The notes under the pieces: model-generated
Told to the model about the DNA's origin: nothing
What the model saw: the letters and a program-made list of their open reading frames with translations, nothing else
Database searches by the model: none
Program-made: the position numbers and the translations under genes
From: Leptospirillum sp.
GTDB taxonomy: Bacteria; Nitrospirota; Leptospirillia; Leptospirillales; Leptospirillaceae
Assembly (NCBI GenBank): GCA_027343785.1
Contig: DAHWKF010000032.1
Span: 1-8,273 of the forward strand
Length of the DNA: 8,273 bases
Reading direction: 5' to 3'
In this document: in pieces, positions 1 to 6,607 of the stretch
How positions within the stretch are numbered: position 1 is the first letter of the stretch
Layout of the letters: every line of letters starts with the position of its first letter

Positions 1-101
1 ATCTCCGGGGGCAGGAACCCCGTCAGGAAATCCCGGAGAACCTCGATCCGGCCGAAAGATGTCTTGAAGAACCGGTCATGCAGGCCGGAAATCTCGTTCA
101 T
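1..101 (-). CDS. Rpn/YhgA-like recombination-promoting nuclease (5' end only)
   Basis: The minus strand opens with ATG at 101-99 and reads MNEISGLHDRFFKTSFGR, continuing through DFLTGFLPPE to the window edge (33 codons seen). The HDRFFK and DFL..FLPPE pattern is the characteristic N-terminus of the Rpn family (PF04754, Transposase_31; PD-(D/E)XK nuclease fold), often annotated as putative transposase. Known Rpn proteins of E. coli stimulate RecA-independent recombination and cut DNA. A purine-rich GAGGGGG lies 5-11 bases upstream of the ATG (plus-strand 107-113), supporting this start. The catalytic core lies outside the window, so activity cannot be judged. The gene is divergent from the polysaccharide operon and is probably not functionally linked to it. 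Confidence 0.8.
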   Translation of the reverse strand, partial: MNEISGLHDRFFKTSFGRIEVLRDFLTGFLPPE

Positions 102-103
102 GA

Positions 104-504
104 AACCCCCTCTGAAAAGACAGTGAAGAACCGCGGACAGCCTCCGGCAGGGAAATAGCACCAAAAAAGGCGATATTCTATCGACGGGAGGGGATTCCCG
201 CAAGCGGCTGAACCGTTCTTATCGAAAATGTCGGGATTCCGATCGGAAGCCGGTCTCCCGTCCCAGGCGGTACGGGACACAACATTCCGCTTTCACTGCC
301 CCGTTTCCTTGAAGTGGGACTGAAGGACCCAAAAAATGATCAAGTGACAAGGGATCGACATTTCGAAGGCGGATCTGATAAAAACGGTCTGCCTCAAGGA
401 GATGGACCTGCGAGGAATTCATGTCGGTTACGGAAGGGGGCCTTTTCGTGACGAGGACATCAATGGAGCGCTTTGTATCACCCCGTCTCCCAATCCCTTT
501 CAGG
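104..504. other. Gene-poor stretch between the Rpn-like gene and the tnpB fossil
   Basis: About 400 bases with no gene I can recognise. The left part is the leader of the divergent Rpn-like gene. The N-terminal two thirds of TnpB, which should lie immediately upstream of the fragment at 505-1020, is not recognisable here, so a deletion or heavy decay is likely. One plus-strand frame is open from 348 to 533 and has ordinary protein-like composition (begins QGIDISKADL, contains LRGIHVGYGRG), but it has no convincing start or ribosome site and I cannot assign it. I see no rRNA or tRNA, and no convincing promoter for the downstream operon. Confidence 0.6.
175..203 (-). promoter_or_regulatory. Possible sigma-70 promoter for the Rpn-like gene
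   Basis: On the minus strand TTGCGG (203-198) is followed after 17 bases by TAGAAT (180-175), about 74 bases before the ATG of the Rpn-like gene. The -10 matches five of six consensus bases, but the -35 matches only the TTG. Spacing is ideal. Such matches occur by chance, so this is a weak call. Confidence 0.28.
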
Positions 505-1020
505 TGGTCCGCCAGGCCACCCATATTTTGCCGTAGATCCCTGACGGAGCCTCTTTGTTGTCGAGGATCTGAAGGTCAAAAACATGACGAAGAGGCCGGA
601 GCCGAAAAAGGACGGGTCCGGACGCTATGTTGAAAACGTGGCAAGAGCCAAGGCCGGTCCCTACCGGGCGATCCTGTCGTCTTGCTGGGGCCTGTTTGTC
701 CTCATTTCTTTCGTGCAAGTCCCATAGAGCCGGGAAGCTCGCGATCAGGGTTTCGCCGAAATTTAAGTTTCGCGGGAATGCGTCCGCCGCGGGCACGTTC
801 ACCCGGACAACCGGCCCTCCCGGGCCAAATTTGTCTGTCAGCGCTGCGGACTTCAGGATTACGCCGATCGAAACGCGGCATCATCGCCAAAAGGGGAATC
901 CGGCTTCTTCTGGAAGGGGATGTCCGGAAAAAACCGGTCCGGCGGTGCGGGATCGGGAAGAAACGACCAGGGCCGGAACGGTCCGAAGTCAAAGCCTCCG
1001 GAGAGGACGATAAGGCGTGA
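505..1020 (+). pseudogene. tnpB: Degenerate tnpB (IS200/IS605-type RNA-guided nuclease), C-terminal part
   Basis: No single frame encodes this protein, but consecutive frames join into a TnpB C-terminus. At 548-703 the frame reads SLFVVEDLKVKNMTKRPEPK and on to AILSSCWGLFV; VEDLKVKNM holds the RuvC-II glutamate. At 702-764 another frame reads SFLSCKSHRAGKLAIRVSPKF. At 773-880 a third reads RECVRRGHVHPDNRPS, then FVCQRCG and YADRNAA (RuvC-III aspartate at 866-868). At 880-1020 a fourth reads IIAKRGIRLLLEGDVRKKPV to a TGA. The first zinc finger should be CxxCGH; the second Cys codon is CGC (Arg) at 788-790. A TGA at 542-544 breaks the frame just upstream, where FAVDP and an offset VVRQATH hint at the preceding helix. 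At least three frameshifts plus the missing N-terminus make it dead. No tnpA is present. Confidence 0.85.
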
Positions 1021-1123
1021 AGGTCCAACCGCCTGCGCGCATCCTCGGCGAAAGAGGAACGTTCGGTCGTGAGACCGGAACCCCCACCTACGGCGCAATG
1101 CGCTTAGGGTGGGGAGAGTTCAT
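1021..1123 (+). ncRNA. Candidate omega RNA (reRNA) scaffold and right end of the tnpB element
   Basis: Directly after the tnpB stop come three hairpins in a row. TCCTC (1042-1046) pairs with GAGGA (1054-1058). GTTCGGTC (1061-1068) pairs with GACCGGAAC (1073-1081) around a GTGA tetraloop of the GNRA type. A long imperfect palindrome spans 1082-1114. In IS200/IS605 elements the RNA guide of TnpB is made from the 3' end of tnpB plus the right end, and the last hairpin sits close to the transposon boundary. By that rule the element would end near GTTCA at 1119-1123, and the guide would be the flanking sequence from about 1124 on, which is the leader of the first glycosyltransferase gene. The structure is seen in the sequence; the RNA assignment is inferred, and transcription is unknown. 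Confidence 0.55.
1082..1114. repeat. Imperfect palindrome, likely IS200/IS605 right-end hairpin
   Basis: CCCCACC (1082-1088) pairs with GGTGGGG (1108-1114), TA with TA (1089-1090 and 1105-1106), then GCGC (1093-1096) with GCGC (1100-1103), leaving an AAT loop. Two single-base bulges (1107 and 1091) and one G-T pair interrupt the stem. The subterminal imperfect hairpin is the structure recognised by Y1 transposases. It is not followed by a T run, so it is not a standard intrinsic terminator, though it could still impede transcription entering the operon. Confidence 0.75.
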
Positions 1124-1137
1124 TCGATGGAATATTC

Positions 1138-1144
1138 GGGAGGA
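1138..1144 (+). promoter_or_regulatory. Ribosome-binding site deciding a TTG start
   Basis: GGGAGGA lies 8 bases before TTG 1153-1155. The in-frame TAG at 1105-1107 closes the frame upstream and there is no in-frame ATG or GTG between, so this site fixes the start of the first glycosyltransferase at TTG. An ATG at 1127 is out of frame and stops early. Confidence 0.75.
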
Positions 1145-1152
1145 ATCGGGTC

Positions 1153-2226
1153 TTGGCAGACTTTCCCAAACAGGAATTCTCGGGGGTGTTGTGCGATGGG
1201 CGATGGATAGGTCCTCACGGAATCGGTCGTTTTGCCTCGGAGGTTCTCTCCCGGCTTCCGGGCGCAGACATTCTCGAATCGGGGAAGACCCATTTCCTTA
1301 CCCCGTTCGATTCCCTCTGGTCTTCCATTCAGATTGCGAAACGACGTCCCAGGGTCTACTTCACACCCGGGTTTAATCCTCCCGCCGTTTCGGTCTGTCC
1401 GTTTGTGATGACCATTCATGACCTGATTCATCTCAAGATTTCGGGAGAGGGAGGAGGATTCAAGCGGCTGTACTACGAAAAGTTCCTGAAACCCGCTCTC
1501 CTCAGGGCGTTTCGTGTGCTGACGGTGTCGGAGTTTTCCAGAAACGAACTTCTGGAGTGGTCCGGCCTCTCCCCGGATCGGGTGATCGTGACGGGAAACG
1601 GCGTCGGCCCGGAGTTCGCCCCGGAAGGCCCCCGCTGGGATCCCGGGTATCCTTACTTCCTTTACGTAGGAAATCACAAATCCCACAAAAATCTGGACAT
1701 GCTTCTGACAGCCTTTTCCCAGGCCCGCTTGCCGACACCGTTCCGACTTGTCATGACAGGAACACCGGATCCCGTGATGATCGGAAGACTCGGACGGCTG
1801 AACCTTGGAAACAAGGTGGTGTTTCAGGGACTGATCGGGGAAAAGAACCTGCCCTCCGTCTATCGGGGTGCGAAAGCCCTCCTGTTTCCCTCCTTCTACG
1901 AAGGATTCGGACTGCCTGTCCTGGAAGCCATGTCGTGCGGCGTTCCGGTTATCGCTTCAAGAATTCCGGCGGTGGAGGAGGTGGCGGGAGATGCGGCATT
2001 TCTCGTTCACCCCGAACAGATTGAAGACTGGAAACGGGGAATGGAGAAAGTAGCGGAAGACAGGGAATTTCAGAAAACGTTGGGGACCAGGGGAAGGGAA
2101 AGAGCCGTCCTGTTTTCCTGGGAAAAGACCGCAGAAAAGGTGAGACAGGTTATCCGGTCAGCACTGAACCCATCGGTTCAGAATCGCCAAAAGGCCATGG
2201 AACCCGGTTTATGGACTCCCCAATGA
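1153..2226 (+). CDS. GT4-family glycosyltransferase
   Basis: A 357-residue GT-B fold, retaining glycosyltransferase of family GT4, expected to act in the cytoplasm at the inner membrane and add a sugar from an activated nucleotide donor to the growing lipid-linked glycan. The N-terminal domain has the DGRWIGPHGIGRF acceptor-side loop (about 15-27) and MTIHDLIHL (86-94). The C-terminal domain has YVGNHKSHKNLD (171-182) and the donor-binding E-x7-E motif as E250 and E258 in EGFGLPVLE, followed by GVPVIAS. Length is normal for GT4. The start is TTG with GGGAGGA 8 bases upstream. It is the first gene of the operon, beginning about 30 bases after the tnpB right-end remnant; 121 bases separate it from the next gene. 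Sugar and linkage cannot be read from sequence; mannose- or rhamnose-type transferases are common with this architecture. Confidence 0.9.
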   Translation: MADFPKQEFSGVLCDGRWIGPHGIGRFASEVLSRLPGADILESGKTHFLTPFDSLWSSIQIAKRRPRVYFTPGFNPPAVSVCPFVMTIHDLIHLKISGEGGGFKRLYYEKFLKPALLRAFRVLTVSEFSRNELLEWSGLSPDRVIVTGNGVGPEFAPEGPRWDPGYPYFLYVGNHKSHKNLDMLLTAFSQARLPTPFRLVMTGTPDPVMIGRLGRLNLGNKVVFQGLIGEKNLPSVYRGAKALLFPSFYEGFGLPVLEAMSCGVPVIASRIPAVEEVAGDAAFLVHPEQIEDWKRGMEKVAEDREFQKTLGTRGRERAVLFSWEKTAEKVRQVIRSALNPSVQNRQKAMEPGLWTPQ

Positions 2227-2347
2227 ACAACGTGCTTTTCCCTTTTCGTTTGTCCTGTGAAATCGGTATGATGTGTGGGTATTTTCACGGGTCATCGAAA
2301 GGGAAGCGTCGGGCTTTGTGGCTGAAGAGAAGGATAACGGACTCGGA

Positions 2348-3568
2348 ATGAAAGTGGCGGTTGTTCATGAGTGGCTTGTGACCTGGGCAGGCTCCGAACG
2401 GGTTCTGGCCGAAATCATGAAGTTGTTCCCCGCGGCGGATCTCTTCGTTCTCTTCGACCGGCTTCCTGCAAACCAGAGGAACCATCTTCCCGGGGATCCG
2501 GTTGGCCAGTCGTTTTTGCAACACGTCCCGTTTGTGGAAAAGATTTACCGGAACCTTCTTCCCCTGATGCCCTCGGCCATTGAATCCCTGGATCTCAAAT
2601 CGTATGATCTCGTCCTCTCCTCAAGCCACGCGGTGGCGAAAGGAGTTCTTCCTCATCCGGGACAACTGCATCTCTGTTATTGCCACACCCCACCCCGGTA
2701 TCTGTGGGACATGACGGAGGCGTATTTTTCCCGGTCCTTGTCGGGGACGGTCAGGAAAGCGGCCGCCTCCCTCTTTTTGCCTTCGCTCAGACAATGGGAC
2801 TATCTCGCCGGTCAACGGCCGGACGCCTTCATGGCGAACTCCGGTTTTGTGGCCAGGCGGATCTCCCGGATCTACCGGAGGCGGTCGACGGTAATCCACC
2901 CCCCGGTCGACGTTTCCCGGTTCGTCACGAAGGAAACACCCGGCGGGGAGTATTTCGTGACGCTGGGACGACTGGTTCCGTACAAGAACATCGACAGGAT
3001 CGTTTCCGCATTCCTGGGCTCTCCCCACAAGCTGTGCGTGGTGGGGGACGGACCGGGGAAAGCAAGGATCCAATCCTTGACCAAGGGGCAGGGAAATATC
3101 GAATGGATGCCCTGGGTGTCCGATTCCGAGTGGGGGTCCCTTCTTCAAAAAGCCCGGGCTTTCGTCTTCATGGCCGAAGAGGATTTCGGGATCGCCCCCA
3201 TCGAAGCCCAGGCGGCCGGTGTTCCTGTCGTCGCCTGGGGGCGGGGAGGTGTTCTGGAGACGGTCCGGGCTGTGGATCCTGGAAAAATCGATGATCCGGA
3301 GGGGGTCGACTGGGAAGAGACAAGCGGCCTCTTTTATGACGAACCGTCTCCCGAATCCCTTCGGCGGGCCATCGCAGCCTTTGTGCGATGGGAAGATCGC
3401 TTTGTTCCTGCGGCGTCGCGGCGGAATGCCGAACGGTTTTCGGATCAGGTCTTTCGGGATCTCTATGGCCGATTTGTCCGCGACCGATGGAAACGGCATC
3501 AGGGGGAAGGACTTTCCCGGGGGGAAGATCAATCGGGATGGGAGAATGCGGAGGAATTGCCTTTTTGA
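2348..3568 (+). CDS. GT4-family glycosyltransferase, WbaZ-like (possible mannosyltransferase)
   Basis: A 406-residue GT-B glycosyltransferase resembling the WbaZ group of GT4, whose founding member transfers mannose in Salmonella O-antigen. Visible features are the start MKVAVVHEWLVTWAGSERVL, then SSSHAVAKG (91-99), CYCHTPPRYLWD (110-121), NSGFVARR (164-171), VTLGRLVPYKNIDRIV (204-219), VVGDGPG (231-237), and the E-x7-E pair E278/E286 in EDFGIAPIE. The frame is open upstream to a GTG at 2273, but conservation begins at ATG 2348, which has AGAAGGA at 2328-2334 (a rather long 13-base spacing). The 3' end overlaps the next gene, which argues for coupled translation. The tail after about residue 380 is charged and poorly conserved. 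The donor being GDP-mannose is inference from the family only. Confidence 0.92.
   Translation: MKVAVVHEWLVTWAGSERVLAEIMKLFPAADLFVLFDRLPANQRNHLPGDPVGQSFLQHVPFVEKIYRNLLPLMPSAIESLDLKSYDLVLSSSHAVAKGVLPHPGQLHLCYCHTPPRYLWDMTEAYFSRSLSGTVRKAAASLFLPSLRQWDYLAGQRPDAFMANSGFVARRISRIYRRRSTVIHPPVDVSRFVTKETPGGEYFVTLGRLVPYKNIDRIVSAFLGSPHKLCVVGDGPGKARIQSLTKGQGNIEWMPWVSDSEWGSLLQKARAFVFMAEEDFGIAPIEAQAAGVPVVAWGRGGVLETVRAVDPGKIDDPEGVDWEETSGLFYDEPSPESLRRAIAAFVRWEDRFVPAASRRNAERFSDQVFRDLYGRFVRDRWKRHQGEGLSRGEDQSGWENAEELPF
3550..3555 (+). promoter_or_regulatory. Ribosome-binding site for a TTG start inside the TTGA overlap
   Basis: GGAGGA sits 9 bases before TTG 3565-3567, and that TTG overlaps the TGA stop (3566-3568) of the preceding glycosyltransferase. 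It is a stronger site than the GGGGGAAG (3519-3526) that lies 11 bases before the alternative ATG at 3538. Confidence 0.6.
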
Positions 3569-5073
3569 CTCCCGGGTCTGGCCTGAAATCGGCATTGAGC
3601 CGCATCCTGTATCCCGTTCTCATGATCGTGGGGGATTGTGCCGCCTTTTACGCCTCTCTTCTGGGCGCTTACTTCCTGCGTATTGGTGTTTTCGCCCATT
3701 GGTTCCCGCTTCCGTTTGCCCAGACGCTGGAAGATCTGGTGTCCCGGTTCTGGATTCCGATGGTGGTGATCGGCGTGTTTGCCTATGAGGGGCTATACGG
3801 CCGGCGGGAACCGTTCTGGGAAGAGACCCAGAACATGATCAAAGCGATTGGCCTGGCTTATCTGATGATTTTTTCCATTGTGAGCCTGGGCAAGCTGTCC
3901 TTTGAGATTTCCCGGTCGATCGTGGTCGGAAGCGGTCTCCTTTCTCTCGTTCTGGTCCCCTTCTTCAGGTTCTGGTGGAAGCCGTTCCTGCACGGGATGG
4001 GACTGGGATTAAAGAAAGCGGTTCTGATCGGCGACAATTCCTGGGGCCGTCTGGCCCACCTGGGCCTTTTCCGCGATCATTACATGGGCATCCGGATCCT
4101 GGGATACATTGACATTCGGGATCTCATGGAGAGACGCCGCTCAGAGGATGCGGAGACGCTGGAGGGGCAGGATCCGGAAGCCCTGTCGGGACTTAAGCCT
4201 CCGGAGATCCCGTGTCTGGGATCGCTGGAAGACCTTCAGCAGATCACGGCGGAGAAAGGGGTCCGGGGGGCGGTCATTGCGGTCCCCCACCTGAGAAGGG
4301 AGGAAATCGCTCAACTGATCGATCGGGTGCAGCGCCATGTCCTGTCGGTCTATGTCGTTCCGAACGTGGCCCAGGTCAACCTGGTGAACAGCGAGCTCCT
4401 CTATCTCTTTTATGAGGAGATTTTTCTCCTGGGGATCCACAACAACCTGAAGTCCCGACTCAATCGTTGGCTCAAGAACCTCTCGGACTATGTCCTGGCG
4501 ATCTTCCTTTGTATCCCGCTGTTTCCCCTTATGATGGGAATTGCTATTCTGGTGGCGGCGACTTCTCCCGGTCCCGTTATCTTTTCGCAATGCCGGATTG
4601 GACGAAACAAGAAGCCTTTCCGGATCTACAAGTTCCGGACAATGTTTCTGGGGGCGGAGGAACACCTCGCAGAACTGCTGGGATCGGATCCGAAACTCCG
4701 AAAAGAATACGAGGACAGCCAGAAAATCTCCGAAGATCCCCGGATCACACCGGTCGGAAGATTCTTGCGCAAAACAAGTCTCGACGAGCTTCCCCAGATT
4801 GTAAACGTGCTGAAAGGGGAGATGAGTCTGGTGGGGCCCCGGCCGGTGACGCGTGAAGAGCTTCATTTCCGTTATCGGGAGGCGGGAGAGGACTACGCAC
4901 TGGTGAAACCCGGGATCACGGGTCTCTGGCAGGTGTCGGGACGAAGCGAAAGAGGTTATGTCATTCGGATTCGCCTCGATCTCTGGTATATCCGGAACTG
5001 GTCGTTGTGGCTGGATCTGGTGATTCTGATCCGGACAATCGGTGTGGTATGGGCAGGAAAAGGGTCCTGGTGA
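3565..5073 (+). CDS. wbaP: WbaP-type undecaprenyl-phosphate hexose-1-phosphate transferase
   Basis: Inner-membrane polyprenyl-phosphate hexose-1-phosphate transferase that starts a glycan by moving sugar-1-phosphate from a UDP-sugar to undecaprenyl phosphate. The 502-residue protein has the full three-part layout: several N-terminal membrane segments (about 14-45, 63-75, 93-108, 119-134), a central Rossmann-like CoA-binding domain (VLIGDN at 153-158, VRGAVIAVPHL at 233-243), and a C-terminal bacterial sugar transferase domain after one membrane helix (about 308-333). Catalytic-domain signatures are RIGRNKKPFRIYKFRTM (344-360), the Asp-Glu pair in LDELPQ (407-408), LVGPRP (422-427), KPGITGLWQVSGR (448-460) and the closing RNWSLWLDLVIL. 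TTG 3565 is preferred because of its GGAGGA and TTGA overlap; ATG 3538, nine codons upstream, is the alternative. Galactose is the sugar in the best-known WbaP; glucose or another hexose is possible. Confidence 0.93.
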   Translation: MTPGSGLKSALSRILYPVLMIVGDCAAFYASLLGAYFLRIGVFAHWFPLPFAQTLEDLVSRFWIPMVVIGVFAYEGLYGRREPFWEETQNMIKAIGLAYLMIFSIVSLGKLSFEISRSIVVGSGLLSLVLVPFFRFWWKPFLHGMGLGLKKAVLIGDNSWGRLAHLGLFRDHYMGIRILGYIDIRDLMERRRSEDAETLEGQDPEALSGLKPPEIPCLGSLEDLQQITAEKGVRGAVIAVPHLRREEIAQLIDRVQRHVLSVYVVPNVAQVNLVNSELLYLFYEEIFLLGIHNNLKSRLNRWLKNLSDYVLAIFLCIPLFPLMMGIAILVAATSPGPVIFSQCRIGRNKKPFRIYKFRTMFLGAEEHLAELLGSDPKLRKEYEDSQKISEDPRITPVGRFLRKTSLDELPQIVNVLKGEMSLVGPRPVTREELHFRYREAGEDYALVKPGITGLWQVSGRSERGYVIRIRLDLWYIRNWSLWLDLVILIRTIGVVWAGKGSW

Positions 5074-5099
5074 ATTTTTCAAGGAAGGGATAGTCGTCT

Positions 5100-5894
5100 T
5101 TGCGATCGGTTCGGGTTTTAAAAGCGGTGGAGGATATCCGGAACAGTTTTTTGTCTTACCCCCTCTGGTTGTCCTTGGGATGGCAGGATGTCAAGCAGAG
5201 ATATAGAAGATCCGCGTTGGGTCCCTTCTGGATCACCCTGAGTCTTGGGGTAACGGTGGTCATGATGGGGGTTCTCTATGCGAAACTGTTCAAGCAGGAT
5301 ATCCGGTTCTATCTCCCTTACCTGGCCACCGGAATGGTGATCTGGTCTTTGATTTCGACGATGATCAACGAAAGCGCCACGGTCTTTATCCAGGCGGAGG
5401 GGATCATCAAACAGATCCCCATGCCATTCGGGATCCATGTTCTTCGGATGATCTGGAGAAACGTCATCATTTTCTTTCACAATATGCTCGTGGTGCTGGC
5501 GGTCATGGTGTTTTTCAGGGTCAACCCGGGATGGAACATTTTCCTCTTTCCTTTCGCCGTCTTTTTGATTGTGCTGAACGGGTATGGGGTGGGGATCTTG
5601 CTTGGGATCCTGGGGACGCGGTTTCGCGATATTGTCCAGATTGTGGCGAGTATCGTCCAGATCCTGTTTTTTGTGACCCCGGTCATGTGGACCGCGTCCA
5701 GCATCAAGAACAAGATCTGGATCATCCAGTCCAACCCTCTTTTTCATGTCTTCAACATCGCCCGGAACGGGCTTTTGGGGGGAGCGATTCCCTGGCATTC
5801 CTGGGGGGTTGTTCTGCTGATGACGGTACTGGGATGGGGACTGGCGTTCAGGATGCTCGTCCGGTATCGTGCACGTATTGCCTATTGGCTTTAG
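5100..5894 (+). CDS. wzm: Wzm, ABC-2 polysaccharide export permease
   Basis: A 264-residue membrane subunit of the ABC exporter that moves undecaprenyl-linked O-antigen or capsule-type glycans across the inner membrane, working as a dimer with two Wzt. The N-terminal WQDVKQRYRRSALGPFWITL (28-47) is the amphipathic element typical of Wzm/KpsM/TagG, followed by about six hydrophobic segments (roughly 45-62, 74-92, 120-138, 147-172, 178-198, 234-252). The RFRDI motif (174-178) and PVMW (194-197) also fit the ABC-2 family. The start is TTG 5100 with AAGGAAGGGA (5081-5090) 9 bases upstream; no ATG or GTG gives a better start. It follows wbaP by 26 bases and precedes wzt by 11, so the genes are almost certainly cotranscribed. 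Confidence 0.95.
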   Translation: MRSVRVLKAVEDIRNSFLSYPLWLSLGWQDVKQRYRRSALGPFWITLSLGVTVVMMGVLYAKLFKQDIRFYLPYLATGMVIWSLISTMINESATVFIQAEGIIKQIPMPFGIHVLRMIWRNVIIFFHNMLVVLAVMVFFRVNPGWNIFLFPFAVFLIVLNGYGVGILLGILGTRFRDIVQIVASIVQILFFVTPVMWTASSIKNKIWIIQSNPLFHVFNIARNGLLGGAIPWHSWGVVLLMTVLGWGLAFRMLVRYRARIAYWL

Positions 5895-5905
5895 GGGAGA
5901 GTTGA

Positions 5906-6607
5906 TTGAGCACTTATATCAAGGCCGAAAATGTCTGTGTCGACTTCCCCATTTTCAATGCTCCCCATCGATCCTTCAAGAAGAATCTCCTGAGGGTGGC
6001 GACAGGAGGCCGGATCTCTTCGGAAGCCGGAAAAGGCGTTTCCATCAGAGCACTCGACGCGATTGACTTTGAGGTTCGGGAGGGGGAGCGCCTGGGGTTG
6101 ACAGGACATAACGGGTCGGGGAAGTCCACGCTGTTACGTGTTCTGGCAGGCGTCTATGAACCGACAACGGGAACGATTGTTGTGCGGGGACGGATCGCTT
6201 CTCTACTTGATATTTCGATCGGGATGGACTTTGAAGCTTCCGGTCTTGAGAACATCTATCTTCGGGGGCTTTTGATGGGTTTGCCGAGGCAGGTGATCCG
6301 GTCAAAGATCGATGAGATCACGGTATTTTCTGAACTGGGAGATTATATCGAGATGCCCGTTCGGACATACTCTTCCGGGATGGTCATGCGTCTTGCCTTT
6401 TCGATCGCGACCAGTATCGAAGCGGATATCCTGTTGATGGATGAGTGGTTGTCTGTGGGCGATGCAGATTTTGTGAAGAAGGCGGAAGACAAGCTCAAAT
6501 CCCTGATCTCAAGAACTCCGATTTTGGTGATGGCTTCCCACTCTCCGGAAATACTGAAGGAGGTATGCACAAAAGTGATGAGATTGGAGGGGGGAAGGGT
6601 GTCTTGA
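5906..6607 (+). CDS. wzt: Wzt, ATP-binding subunit of the polysaccharide exporter (short form)
   Basis: A 233-residue cytoplasmic ATPase that powers the Wzm channel. Visible motifs in order: Walker A GHNGSGKST (67-75), the LENIYLRG segment typical of the Wzt/KpsT/TagH group (114-121), ABC signature YSSGM (155-159), Walker B ILLMDE (175-180) with W181 and the D-loop SVGD, and the switch histidine H212 in ASHS. All ATPase residues are present. The protein ends about 20 residues after the switch histidine, so it lacks the C-terminal carbohydrate-binding domain of long Wzt proteins (which usually exceed 400 residues) that reads the chain terminus. The start is TTG 5906 with AGGGGAG at 5893-5899, 6 bases upstream. 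The TGA stop overlaps a TTG (TTGA) with a strong upstream purine run, suggesting another operon gene once followed. Confidence 0.96.
   Translation: MSTYIKAENVCVDFPIFNAPHRSFKKNLLRVATGGRISSEAGKGVSIRALDAIDFEVREGERLGLTGHNGSGKSTLLRVLAGVYEPTTGTIVVRGRIASLLDISIGMDFEASGLENIYLRGLLMGLPRQVIRSKIDEITVFSELGDYIEMPVRTYSSGMVMRLAFSIATSIEADILLMDEWLSVGDADFVKKAEDKLKSLISRTPILVMASHSPEILKEVCTKVMRLEGGRVS

Noticed and set aside
351..372. IS110-type transposase start suggested by GIDISK
   Set aside because: Only six residues resemble the IS110 N-terminus; the following residues do not continue the family pattern.
702..1028. Minus-strand frame opposite the tnpB remnant
   Set aside because: The plus-strand segments carry recognisable TnpB motifs; the minus frame has none.
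1082..1120. Intrinsic terminator before the operon
   Set aside because: The stem is strong but is followed by GAGAGTTCA rather than a T run, and its position after tnpB fits a transposon right end better.
1017..1376. Plus-strand frame across the hairpins and the start of the first glycosyltransferase
   Set aside because: It runs through the right-end palindrome and overlaps the GT4 gene out of frame, with no family resemblance.
2250..2272. Promoter between the two glycosyltransferase genes (TTGTCC and TATGAT)
   Set aside because: TATGAT is a fair -10, but the TTGTCC lies only 11 bases away and no acceptable -35 has 16-18 base spacing.
2621..3595. Minus-strand frame opposite the second glycosyltransferase (324 codons)
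   Set aside because: Composition is low-quality (rich in Pro, Arg, Gly) and the plus strand clearly encodes a GT4 enzyme.
4141..5082. Minus-strand frame opposite wbaP (313 codons)
   Set aside because: No recognisable motif and it covers the conserved sugar transferase domain on the other strand; an antisense shadow.
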